In this document: piece after piece, positions 1 to 7,381 of the stretch | Layout: each line of letters opens with the position of its first letter | Numbering within the stretch: the first letter of the stretch is position 1 | Assembly (NCBI GenBank): GCA_023435305.1 | Contig: JAEYRV010000054.1 | Location: forward strand, 1 to 61,577 | DNA: 61,577 nt | Reading direction: 5' to 3' | Origin: Bacillota bacterium | GTDB lineage: Bacteria; Bacillota; Clostridia; Acetivibrionales; DTU013 | Notes under the pieces: model-generated | Databases searched by the model: none | Seen by the model: only the letters and a program-made list of their open reading frames with translations | What the model was told of the DNA's origin: nothing | Made by a program: the position numbers and the translations under genes

Positions 1-115
1 GCAATGCTTCGGGAAATATTCACATACCACTATTACACACCCCGAACAATTCATCACCCACCTACGCCCTCGCTTCCGCGAGATATGCTGCTTAGAGGTG
101 GGCGTCTTCTTGTAT
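1..115 (+). mobile_element. Probable right end of an IS200/IS605-type element (cut by the window edge)
   Basis: Positions 57-102 form a branched hairpin. The outer arms are CCCACCT (57-63) and AGGTGGG (96-102), and an inner stem CTCGC/GCGAG (69-73 and 78-82) closes a TTCC loop. The hairpin is followed by TCTTCTTGT. This layout resembles the imperfect hairpin that ends TnpB-carrying IS200/IS605 elements. No convincing coding frame runs through it. The assignment is by resemblance only; a plain terminator is the alternative, but the T-run is poor. Confidence 0.4.
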
Positions 116-253
116 TTAGAGATAAATTCATAAAGTATAATATAAGTAACATTTTTTGCGTTACATTTTTAACTGCCGAATGCACGAAACTTATAATTAA
201 CCTTGGAATTTCAAATACTAATGAACAATACAAATCATTATGGAGGTATAATT

Positions 254-1654
254 ATGTCAGGCTTAGGTTTAATTATTGCTTTTGTGATCGCGATAATCAT
301 CATGATCATTGCGATATCAAAGCTGAAAATCCATCCTTTCCTTTCAATAATGGGAGTTTCACTGCTGCTGGGACTGGTAGCGGGAATTCCTCTTGTTAAT
401 GTAACACAAGCCGACGGAACGGTGGTCATGGGACTGCCGAATGTTATAGGAGCCGGTTTCAGCGGCACCTTCACCAGCATCGGTATAGTCATCATCCTTG
501 GCGCACTGATAGGTACGATACTCGAAAGAACCGGAGCGGCATTCAAGCTCGCTGATATGGTCATAAAGCTGGTAGGTCCGAAACGTCCGGATCTGGCTCT
601 CCTGATAATGGGATGGGTCGTTTCCATACCGGTTTTCTGCGACAGCGGATTTGTAATTTTGAACCCTATCCGTAAAGCGCTTGTGCGGCGCACCGGGGCC
701 AGCAGTGTAGCAATGACAGTATGCCTTTCTGCCGGCCTGTATGCATCCCACGTATTCATACCGCCTACTCCTGGTCCAATAGCAGCCGCTAACACACTCG
801 GAGTAGGGAACAATCTGCTGCTCGTAATGGGACTTGGTGCATTGGTTTCGATACCGGCTCTTATTGCATCCTACATTTATGCAAAATTTATCAGCAAACG
901 GGTCAGGGCGGATGATGAAGCCGACAAAGCCGCAAAAGAAGGCGAAGTAGTAAAGACCTACGAGCAGATAGTCGCAGAATACGGCAAATTGCCAAATGGT
1001 CTTCTTGCACTCAGTCCGATCATAGTCCCGATCCTGTTAATGGCTCTTGGATCAATTGCATCAATGGCTAAATGGACCGGCACAGCATACGATATCAGTG
1101 CATTTCTCGGAACCCCCATCATAGCTCTTGCCGCCGGTACACTTTTTGGAGTCTGGCTGCTTGCCGACACAAAAAATATGAAGAATTTCTACAAGATCAC
1201 CGATGAAACTCTGCGGACAGTCGGCCCCATACTTTTTGTAACAGCAGCAGGCGGGGTCCTCGGAAAGGTGATAGCAGTATCCGGAATGGTCCAATATATA
1301 ACGGCAAATGCAGAGCTGCTGCAAACCGTCGGTGTATTCTTCCCGTTCATATTGGCCGCGATCCTGAAGACGGCCCAGGGGTCATCTACGGTGGCTATCA
1401 CAACCACGGCAGGTATCATGGCCCCTCTGATGGGAGTGCTTGGTCTTGATACAGCAGCCTTAAGCGCCCTCACTGTAATGGCTATAGGCGCCGGATCAAT
1501 GACTGTCTCCCACGCAAACGACTCATATTTCTGGGTCGTGACAAATTTCGGCGCAATGACACCCGAACAGGGCTATAAGACTCAGACACTGGTAACACTG
1601 GTAGAAGGCATAGCCGCTATGATCGGCGTATTTTTACTCTGGCTTGTTCTTTAA
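254..1654 (+). CDS. GntP family permease (gluconate/glycerate-type H+ symporter)
   Basis: This is a 466-aa polytopic membrane protein of the GntP (gluconate:H+ symporter) family, which imports sugar acids such as gluconate and related hydroxy acids. About 12 hydrophobic segments run through the sequence. Family-typical stretches are CDSGFVILNP near residue 128, PPTPGPIAAA near 169 and SHANDSYFW near 420. The ATG at 254 is chosen because GGAGG lies at 242-246; an upstream in-frame start at 203 has no ribosome site. The next gene, 130 bp downstream, is a glycerate kinase, which suggests glycerate or a glycerate precursor as cargo (inference). The 3' end is followed by a diverged 60-bp tandem copy of itself. 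Confidence 0.9.
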   Translation: MSGLGLIIAFVIAIIIMIIAISKLKIHPFLSIMGVSLLLGLVAGIPLVNVTQADGTVVMGLPNVIGAGFSGTFTSIGIVIILGALIGTILERTGAAFKLADMVIKLVGPKRPDLALLIMGWVVSIPVFCDSGFVILNPIRKALVRRTGASSVAMTVCLSAGLYASHVFIPPTPGPIAAANTLGVGNNLLLVMGLGALVSIPALIASYIYAKFISKRVRADDEADKAAKEGEVVKTYEQIVAEYGKLPNGLLALSPIIVPILLMALGSIASMAKWTGTAYDISAFLGTPIIALAAGTLFGVWLLADTKNMKNFYKITDETLRTVGPILFVTAAGGVLGKVIAVSGMVQYITANAELLQTVGVFFPFILAAILKTAQGSSTVAITTTAGIMAPLMGVLGLDTAALSALTVMAIGAGSMTVSHANDSYFWVVTNFGAMTPEQGYKTQTLVTLVEGIAAMIGVFLLWLVL

Positions 1655-1717
1655 CACCCGGCTGAAGGCAAGCCGCAATGATTGGCATATTTTTACTCCG
1701 GCTTGTTCTTTAACCAC
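1604..1717 (+). repeat. 60-bp tandem duplication of the permease gene 3' end
   Basis: The last roughly 50 bp of the permease gene plus its stop codon (from GAAGGCA at 1604) reappear from GAAGGCA at 1664. The copy differs at about eight positions and by a one-base deletion. It contains the same TTTTTACTC.GGCTTGTTCTTTAAC ending. It lies after the stop codon and is not translated in frame with the permease. Confidence 0.8.
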
Positions 1718-1784
1718 GAGGTTATGTGATATAGTAGTCTGGTAAGCTGATATATCAAGGAATGTATCGGCAAAGGAGATGCAA

Positions 1785-2927
1785 ATGCAAAAAATATTAC
1801 TGATACCCGATTCATTCAAGGGTACGATGTCTTCAAGCGAAATATGCGGCATTATGAAGAAGGCGATCCATTCATATTATCCAAATGCCGATGTCATCAG
1901 CATACCGGTGGCAGACGGCGGAGAGGGCAGTGTTGACTCCTTTCTGGCCGCCTTGGGAGGCGAAAGGATCGCAGTGAATGTCAAAGGTCCATACTTCGAA
2001 GATATGGAGAGCTTTTACGGCATACTTCCTGACAATACGGCCGTCATTGAAATGGCGGCAGCGGCAGGTCTGCCCCTTGTCGGCGAAAACAGGCAGGCTG
2101 GAAAGACCACGACCTATGGTGTAGGACAGCTTATACTGCATGCAGTGAAATCCGGCTGCAGGAAAATAATCGTCGGACTCGGGGGCAGTTCCACCAATGA
2201 CGGTGGCTGCGGTGCGGCTGCCGCTGCCGGTATTGTATTCAAGGATGCTTCCGGTAAAGCTTTTATTCCGGTCGGTGAAACCCTGAGCAACATCTCCTCG
2301 ATAGATGTAGGCGGTCTTGATTCTGCAGTGGCACAGGCAGAAATCATAACCATGTGTGATATTGATAATCCGCTGTGCGGGCCAAATGGGGCGGCTTATG
2401 TCTTCGCTCCCCAGAAGGGTGCCGACGAGGCGCTGGTAAAGATTCTGGATGAAAACCTTCTGCATATGGCCGTTGTCGTAAAAAGGGATCTTGGCGGCGA
2501 TATAGCCGAAATGCCAGGAGCCGGTGCGGCCGGCGGCATGGGCGGAGGCATGGCTGCATTTTTCGGCAGCAGGCTCCAGATGGGTATAGAAACAGTTCTT
2601 GACACAGTAGGCTTTGATTCACTGCTGAAGGGTGCCGACCTGGTCTTCAGCGGCGAAGGAAAAATCGACTACCAGTCTCTTCGCGGCAAGGTTGTGATCG
2701 GTGTGGCACGACGAACAAAAAGGGCAGGAGTGCCACTCATAGCTATAGTGGGAGACATTGGCGACAACGTAGAAAACGCATATAATGAAGGAGTCAGCGC
2801 AATCTTCAGCATAAACCGCGTTGCAGTCCCCTTCAGGGAAGCACGGCTGCGGTGCAGGGACGATCTGTTTCTGACAATGGATAATCTGATGAGGTTCATA
2901 AAGGATCTTGGGATAGTTCGGAACTAA
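1785..2927 (+). CDS. glxK: Glycerate kinase (GarK/GlxK type I, 2-phosphoglycerate forming)
   Basis: This 380-aa cytoplasmic kinase phosphorylates D-glycerate with ATP, feeding it into glycolysis; family members form 2-phosphoglycerate. Typical signatures are PDSFKGT at residues 8-14, a glycine-rich GLGGSSTNDGG loop near residue 130, GAGAAGGMGGG near 245 and SGEGKID near 289. Length matches the family (about 380 aa). The ATG at 1785 is preferred over the one at 1779 because AAAGGAG (1772-1778) is 6 bp upstream of it and touches the other. It is probably co-transcribed with the preceding GntP permease, giving an uptake-plus-activation pair. Two terminator-like hairpins follow. Confidence 0.93.
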   Translation: MQKILLIPDSFKGTMSSSEICGIMKKAIHSYYPNADVISIPVADGGEGSVDSFLAALGGERIAVNVKGPYFEDMESFYGILPDNTAVIEMAAAAGLPLVGENRQAGKTTTYGVGQLILHAVKSGCRKIIVGLGGSSTNDGGCGAAAAAGIVFKDASGKAFIPVGETLSNISSIDVGGLDSAVAQAEIITMCDIDNPLCGPNGAAYVFAPQKGADEALVKILDENLLHMAVVVKRDLGGDIAEMPGAGAAGGMGGGMAAFFGSRLQMGIETVLDTVGFDSLLKGADLVFSGEGKIDYQSLRGKVVIGVARRTKRAGVPLIAIVGDIGDNVENAYNEGVSAIFSINRVAVPFREARLRCRDDLFLTMDNLMRFIKDLGIVRN

Positions 2928-2947
2928 GCCTTGTCCGGGACTATCCT

Positions 2948-3055
2948 AACAAAAACAGCGGGAGTATTTTCTACACCCGCTGTTATGTTTTTCCTTATGT
3001 GTTTCAAACAAAAACAGCGAGAGTATTATTACACCAGCTGTTATGATTTTTTCCT
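2948..3055 (+). terminator. Duplicated rho-independent terminator
   Basis: A hairpin with arms AACAGCGGG and CCCGCTGTT (2955-2983) is followed by ATGTTTTTCCTT. A second, weaker version with arms ACAGC/GCTGT lies 59 bp further (about 3014-3042), followed by ATGATTTTTTCC. The whole unit starting AACAAAAACAGCG is tandemly duplicated. A third partial copy (CCCGCTGCTATTTTTTT) lies at about 3081-3097 beside the converging ECF S-component gene. Together they terminate the glycerate kinase transcript. Confidence 0.75.
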
Positions 3056-3088
3056 TGCCTTTCAACCAAGCATGAGATATTCCCGCTG

Positions 3089-3676
3089 CTATTTTTTTAT
3101 CAGCTTTTTAACTGCAATCACTATTGGAATTGTTAAAGCAACAGATACTATAATTTCAGGAACACCATTCGTCAGCGCCACACCAAAGATGGCAGCCGCA
3201 GCGGTCCCCGGCTCTATTCCCCTGGCCTGTGCGTACTCGGCGGCATAGAGCAGATATATCATACCAAGAACTCCCACTGTATTAGTCAGGGTTCCTATAG
3301 CCGCACTGATGCCCGACTTCAGCACACTATTCTTTATGAATGGTATCTTATAGGAGTAATATGTTGTTATACCTATGAGCATTCTCGGAAGCACTGATAC
3401 CAGCGGATTCAGAAAAGCAAATGAAAGAATCGAAGGGCTCGTAAGATTCTGAATTATGCTGAATACTCCGAAGATAAGGCCTGCCACCAAACCAACGATA
3501 GGGCCTTCAAGGATGGCTCCAATAATGACGGGTATGTGCATGATGGTTGCTTTTGCCATGGGAAGCGGAATAAATCCGATACCCGATGCTCCCAGCACTA
3601 TCGATATTGCAGAGAGCATACCTACTACTGCGATCTGTCTTGTGTTAAACTTCTTTTTTCCAATGACCTTTTCCAT
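3089..3676 (-). CDS. ECF transporter S component (vitamin-uptake substrate-binding membrane protein)
   Basis: This 195-aa hydrophobic protein has about six membrane segments and a basic, cytoplasmic N-terminus, typical of the small substrate-specific (S) subunits of energy-coupling-factor transporters. The stretch MHIPVIIGAILEGPIVGLVAG, near residues 46-66, is the hallmark loop/helix of this family, followed by GVFSIIQ. The S subunit binds the vitamin and needs shared EcfA/EcfA'/EcfT subunits, which are not in this window. The substrate cannot be told from the sequence; pantothenate or another water-soluble vitamin is possible. The ATG at 3674-3676 is preceded by GGGAGGT. It is convergent with the glycerate kinase gene. 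Confidence 0.8.
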   Translation of the reverse strand: MEKVIGKKKFNTRQIAVVGMLSAISIVLGASGIGFIPLPMAKATIMHIPVIIGAILEGPIVGLVAGLIFGVFSIIQNLTSPSILSFAFLNPLVSVLPRMLIGITTYYSYKIPFIKNSVLKSGISAAIGTLTNTVGVLGMIYLLYAAEYAQARGIEPGTAAAAIFGVALTNGVPEIIVSVALTIPIVIAVKKLIKK

Positions 3677-3806
3677 TACAATCGACCTCCCGCTCTTATT
3701 CCCGAAGGATATAAGTCGTAAATTTGATTTCTCAAAGTACGGTTTCGTTCGAATACCGCCTTTTTCTATGCTAACATATTTTCTCAGAAAATGCTATTTA
3801 CTATAA

Positions 3807-3992
3807 CACATTGATCAAGAAAAATTTTCGAAGGCGACTTACAAAAGTATTTTCTCCCTGGTATCACTAGCCATAGAACCTAATTCTACTAAACAACATG
3901 CAGAATTTAACCTTGCAAATATTCTTACTGCCTTGGTGAATTATAAGGGTAAGGTCGTGTTCCTCAGTCAAACTGGATTATTTTTTATGTGA
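3807..3992 (+). pseudogene. Open frame remnant without a start codon
   Basis: After an in-frame TAA at 3804, about 61 codons stay open to a TGA at 3990-3992. The reading is protein-like (for example ATYKSIF, FNLANILTALVNYKGK, VVFLSQTG). There is no plausible start or ribosome site, and the 3' end runs into the first degenerate unit of the 41-bp repeat array. It may be the tail of a decayed gene, possibly a transposase. I do not recognise the family. Confidence 0.3.
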
Positions 3993-4365
3993 TGCTGCGC
4001 ATCTTAGCCAATCTGGATGAAATTTCAATTAGGGGCAGCACTAATGCGTCTAACTGGATGATTTTTCAATTAGGGGCAACACTTCTCTGCCAACTTGGAT
4101 GATTTTTCAATTAGGGGCAGCACTTCTCTGCCAACTTGGATGATTTTTCAATTAGGGGCAGCACTCCTCTGCCAACTTGGATGATTTTTCAATTAGGGGC
4201 AGCAGTAAGGCGTCTAACTGGATGATTTTTCAATTAGGGGCAGCACAATCGCCCATTTTATTGCAATTATTCCATATTTAGAATACATAATTCAGGTTTT
4301 TCAGCATTATGTTACCATATTATGGAATAATTTCTGCCCCTACTTGAAAATCCATCCAAGTAGAT
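3970..4365. repeat. Array A: six to seven 41-bp direct repeats plus one inverted copy
   Basis: The core GGATGATTTTTCAATTAGGG followed by GCAGCAC recurs with an exact 41-bp step; the equivalent G is at 4019, 4060, 4101, 4142, 4183 and 4224, with a degenerate unit near 3979. To the right lie AATTATTCCATA (4266-4277) and its inverted partner TATGGAATAATT (about 4321-4332), then an inverted copy of the repeat core (TGCCCCTACTTGAAAATCC, from 4334). The design resembles the multiple terminal repeats of some insertion sequences (IS21 type), but no transposase is present. Confidence 0.8.
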
Positions 4366-4679
4366 TTTTCGTAACGCGGATTAGGAAGAATGGATGATTG
4401 ACATCCGTATTGTTTCGTGAACAGTTCCAGACCGAATCACTTACACAAATGTAGTCACAGGTCGCTCACCAACCACGGCTCGGGACACAGCACCGGCAGT
4501 ATCAGCACCTTCGGTCGTGAGTCCTGTTACCTAGCTTGAGTTAGGTTATCCGGTCATATTTGTAGCACCTGCACTCTATGGCTGTTCTATTCGGTCATCC
4601 CCCTGTCCTCTTTATTCTATGGATTTTTGTCACCGATGGATGGCAGATTTCTAACTGTTGGCGTGAATTTTCTTACTGA

Positions 4680-4945
4680 ATGACTAAATCCCCGACTAAG
4701 TGCAGATAACTTCATGTTGGCTGGATAGATTTTCAACTAAGTGCAGATAACTTCATGTTGGCTGGATAGATTTTCAACTAAGGGCAGGTAACTTCATGCC
4801 AACTGGACAGATTTTCAATTAGGGGCAGGATTACAAGCTGTTATATTGCAACCTCACAATAAAATGGTTACATAATATCCATTATTACACATTATGTCAA
4901 TATTTTTCGGGAAGAATTTATGTCCTTAATTGGAAATTTGACCAC
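4680..4945. repeat. Array B: related 41-bp direct repeats
   Basis: At least three units of GGATAGATTTTCAACTAAG followed by TGCAG repeat with the same 41-bp step (G at 4728, 4769, 4810; degenerate unit before). The consensus GGAT.GATTTTCAAYTARG.GCAG is shared with array A, but the linker sequences differ (ATAACTTCATG here, CACTTCTCTGCC there). About 70-110 bp to the right is a degraded inverted copy (TGTCCTTAATTGGAAATTTG). Arrays A and B are therefore two diverged copies of the same kind of element. Confidence 0.75.
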
Positions 4946-4997
4946 TTACTCGATAAATTGAAACCGGTATAGTGATTTGGCCAATGTGAATGCTTAA

Positions 4998-5021
4998 ATG
5001 GCACTGAAAACAATGTGCCAT
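4998..5021. promoter_or_regulatory. Operator-like inverted repeat upstream of the QueT/ECF-like gene
   Basis: ATGGCAC (4998-5004) and GTGCCAT (5015-5021) form a perfect 7-bp dyad with a 10-bp centre. It lies 30 bp upstream of the -35 element at 5052. It could bind a regulator of the downstream transporter; this is inferred from position and symmetry only. Confidence 0.35.
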
Positions 5022-5051
5022 AAAGTCACGTTCAAGAACGGTTTCATTTTG

Positions 5052-5081
5052 TGGACACAGCGATATGGAAAATGATACAAT
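5052..5081 (+). promoter_or_regulatory. Sigma-A-type promoter for the QueT/ECF-like gene
   Basis: The -35 box TGGACA (5052-5057) and -10 box TACAAT (5076-5081) each differ from consensus by one base and are separated by 18 bp. The start codon at 5112 is about 25 nt beyond the expected transcription start. Confidence 0.5.
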
Positions 5082-5111
5082 ATTTTAAACAAAACGTTAG
5101 GGAGATAAGCT

Positions 5112-5912
5112 GTGAAGGAACTGGTCAGAATGTGGAAATACGGCATGATGGTCGCGATCACTGTATTGTGCGCGGGCATTTACATGCTTTTTTTGCTGCC
5201 GACAAAGTCCATAGTCATCATACCCGGCGTTACAGAAATACGGCCCGCGTCGCTGCTTCCCGTTATTTTCGGGCTGCTGTTCGGCCCTGCAGGTGCGTGG
5301 GGCTCGGCGATAGGCAATCTGGGCGGCGACCTTTTCGGCACACTTTCACCCGGGTCAGCATTCGGCTTCATCGGCAATTTCCTGTATGCTTATATACCAT
5401 ACAAGCTATGGTATCACATAAAACAAAGACATGGTGAGGACAGGGCGCCGACGATCAACTCAGCCTGGAAGCTTGCCCGATTCGGCATAACAAGCTTTAT
5501 TGCAAGCACTGCCTGTGCTGTGACGATAGCCTGGGGACTGGATATTTTAAATCTGGCAAGCTTTTCGGTGCTAGCGATAATAATCACATTGAATAATACT
5601 GTGACCACACTGGTTTTAGGACCTGTGCTGCTTCCACTCGTCTATACCTTCGCAAAGAAAAACAATCTGCTCTGGACGGATATCATGCATCCCATGGACA
5701 TCAGCAGACCTTCATCCGACAAGGTCCACCCTCTTATGATCAGCTCCGGCGCGCTGGGAGGTCTGGTATCTGGCCTGGCTGCAAGCTGTCTCATAGCTGG
5801 CCAGACCATATTCGGTCAACAGATATCGACGGCAGGCACCGGTAATCTAGCTGTTGCGCTTATCGTGCTTCCTTTTCTTGCAATTTTGATATATGGCTCA
5901 CTTAAATCATGA
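5112..5912 (+). CDS. QueT/ECF S-component-like integral membrane protein
   Basis: This 266-aa hydrophobic protein has about seven to eight membrane segments. The stretch TEIRPASLLPVIFGLLFGP (about residues 40-58) followed by GSAIGNLGGDLFG resembles the conserved region of QueT-like and other ECF substrate-capture proteins. A role in small-molecule uptake in the membrane is likely; the substrate is unknown. The start is GTG at 5112 with GGGAG 8 bp upstream. The last codons (IYGSLKS-stop) are the founder unit of the 31-bp tandem repeat that follows, so the 3' end has been duplicated several times beyond the stop. Confidence 0.65.
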   Translation: MKELVRMWKYGMMVAITVLCAGIYMLFLLPTKSIVIIPGVTEIRPASLLPVIFGLLFGPAGAWGSAIGNLGGDLFGTLSPGSAFGFIGNFLYAYIPYKLWYHIKQRHGEDRAPTINSAWKLARFGITSFIASTACAVTIAWGLDILNLASFSVLAIIITLNNTVTTLVLGPVLLPLVYTFAKKNNLLWTDIMHPMDISRPSSDKVHPLMISSGALGGLVSGLAASCLIAGQTIFGQQISTAGTGNLAVALIVLPFLAILIYGSLKS

Positions 5913-6305
5913 TCCTTTGATATATGGCTCACTTAAATCATGATCCTTTGATCTATGGCTCGCTCAAATCATAATCTTTTGATATATGGCTCACTTAAAT
6001 CATGAACTTTCTCACGTAATATAACAGAATAAAGGAAACAAGAATGCGGCTTGGGTGGGAGACGCTGATGCTGGTCATAATCTCAGATTCTGGCAGCTGA
6101 TGGGGTTCTTCATTTGATTTCTTGATATATGGCTCGCTTAAATCATGTTCTCTTGCTCTATGGCTCATTCAAATCATGTCCTCTTGCTCTATGGCTTGTT
6201 TAAATCATGGTCCTTCTTTGTGTAATATAACATTATAAGGGAATCAAGTTCACGGCTTCGCTTCAGAACGGTGCTGCTGGTCATAATCTCCGATTCCAGC
6301 AGCTG
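5888..6305 (+). repeat. 31-bp tandem repeats derived from a gene 3' end, nested in a larger duplication
   Basis: Units beginning GATATATGGCTCACTTAAAT start at 5888, 5919, 5950 and 5981 (exact 31-bp step). A second cluster starts at 6124, 6155 and 6186. The first unit is the coding end of the preceding gene. Each cluster is followed by a related block of about 110 bp (from 6000 and from 6206) sharing GTAATATAACA, GCTGGTCATAATCTC and CAGCTGATG. The second block contains a clean hairpin, GCTGCTGG/CCAGCAGC (about 6273-6303). Two levels of duplication are therefore visible. Confidence 0.85.
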
Positions 6306-6712
6306 ATGCAGTTCAGCTCTCAATTTGTTGATATCGTTGATTCGGCATGATAGCTTTCTGTCTTTCAAGGCTATACACCTCCCAGTACAAAAACGTCAAC
6401 CTGCTTACAAAAGACACCTGCACGACACAAAGCGGGGACTGCCAAACTGCTTGGACCTGGGATAGAGCCCGAAAACCAATTACTTACATTTTTTTCATAA
6501 CAGCTGCTATATATATGTATATTATATTACATTTTTATTACGTATTCAACATAATTTCCCCTTATATCCCAACAATTGTATGAAGAAAAATGTTGTCAAC
6601 ACCGCTTGTCATAATTATAATAAATGTTGATAACAATGGGGTCAGAGCGATTTATATAATCGCTGAGAAATAGCAGATTTAGAATAAAATCATTTATGTG
6701 AGGGGGCGATTT
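6306..6712. other. Intergenic stretch before the cysteine-rich protein gene
   Basis: No supported gene is present. A 78-codon open frame from 6347 lacks a ribosome site and has no recognisable domain. The only clear signal is the promoter at 6593-6621. Confidence 0.5.
6593..6621 (+). promoter_or_regulatory. Sigma-A-type promoter for the cysteine-rich protein gene
   Basis: TTGTCA (6593-6598) and a perfect TATAAT (6616-6621) are separated by 17 bp. The start codon of the next gene follows after about 90 bp. Confidence 0.6.
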
Positions 6713-7381
6713 ATGGGAAATATTTTTATTTTTTTTGATATGGGGGTGCCGCAGATCGGCTGTACTGATTGCGGCAGCTGCAATAGTATTATGGGAAAAA
6801 GCCTTTGCGAAACAGACAAAAGGGGCTGCTGTCATTACTTCCCGGAGTTCACACTGGTCGACATCCAGAGGATGGCTGTGCTGGAGGGCGGCCGTAAAGC
6901 TCTTGATACGATACTGTCATATCCGGGCACTAAGATAAATAGGTTCAACCTTTATTCTACCGGTCACTTCGATAAAGCTGCATATGAAAACTATATAGCG
7001 TCGGGAGAACTGCTCGAAACAGGCGACATCAGGGATCACACCATATTCTTCAGGACCTGTCCGTTCGTTGTGCCCGGAAAGGGCTGCAGATTGCCTGCCC
7101 GGTTCAGGACAACAGTCTGTAACTTTTTCATTTGCTCAGAGATACTGGATAATGTCACAGACTCGGAAATGTTGGAGGAGTATATGAAGGAACGGTCCAG
7201 ATACACCCGCTGGGTATATCGTGAAAGCGGCATATTGCAGCATCTCCTCGAAGAAAAGGGTCTCGATCTGGTAAGCGACCTTACGGGTACGATCAATATG
7301 CTGGCTGAGCTGTACGAAGACAGCTATGATTTTCCGATACTTGACCCGGCTGTATTCAGTTCCGGATCCGGTGCAAGGTGA
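6713..7381 (+). CDS. Cysteine-cluster (YkgJ-like, zinc/iron-chelating) protein
   Basis: This 222-aa soluble protein has an N-terminal cysteine cluster (CTDCGSC near residue 14, then C.....GCCHYF) and a second one (FRTCPF, GKGCRLP, VCNFFIC around residues 105-140). The spacing and the C..C/CC...RP-like pattern resemble the YkgJ/UPF0153 family, proposed to bind zinc or an iron-sulphur cluster; the exact reaction is unknown. The ATG at 6713 has GAGGGGG 7 bp upstream; a GTG at 6698 overlaps that site and is rejected. The last 58 bp overlap the 3' end of the glucan synthase gene on the other strand. Confidence 0.7.
   Translation: MGNIFIFFDMGVPQIGCTDCGSCNSIMGKSLCETDKRGCCHYFPEFTLVDIQRMAVLEGGRKALDTILSYPGTKINRFNLYSTGHFDKAAYENYIASGELLETGDIRDHTIFFRTCPFVVPGKGCRLPARFRTTVCNFFICSEILDNVTDSEMLEEYMKERSRYTRWVYRESGILQHLLEEKGLDLVSDLTGTINMLAELYEDSYDFPILDPAVFSSGSGAR

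Larger units (their letters stand above)
3677..5111. other. Gene-poor region with repeat arrays
   Basis: No intact gene is seen on either strand over 1.4 kb. It holds a possible gene remnant (3807-3992), two arrays of 41-bp direct repeats (about 3970-4250 and 4680-4850), inverted partial copies of the repeat to the right of each array (4333-4365 and about 4920-4942), and the promoter of the next gene (5052-5081). The stretch 4366-4650 between the arrays has no recognisable feature. Confidence 0.7.

Noticed and set aside
4..399. 131-codon open frame at the left edge
   Set aside because: It runs through the IS-end hairpin and into the permease gene in another frame; no ribosome site and no protein likeness.
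2931..3248. 105-codon open frame
   Set aside because: It is made of the duplicated terminator and the antisense of the ECF S-component gene.
3970..4850. Possible CRISPR array
   Set aside because: The repeated core covers most of each 41-bp unit, linkers are repeated rather than unique, spacing is too short for repeat plus spacer, and no cas genes are present.
6347..6583. 78-codon open frame
   Set aside because: No ribosome site, low-complexity hydrophobic end, lies between repeats and a promoter.
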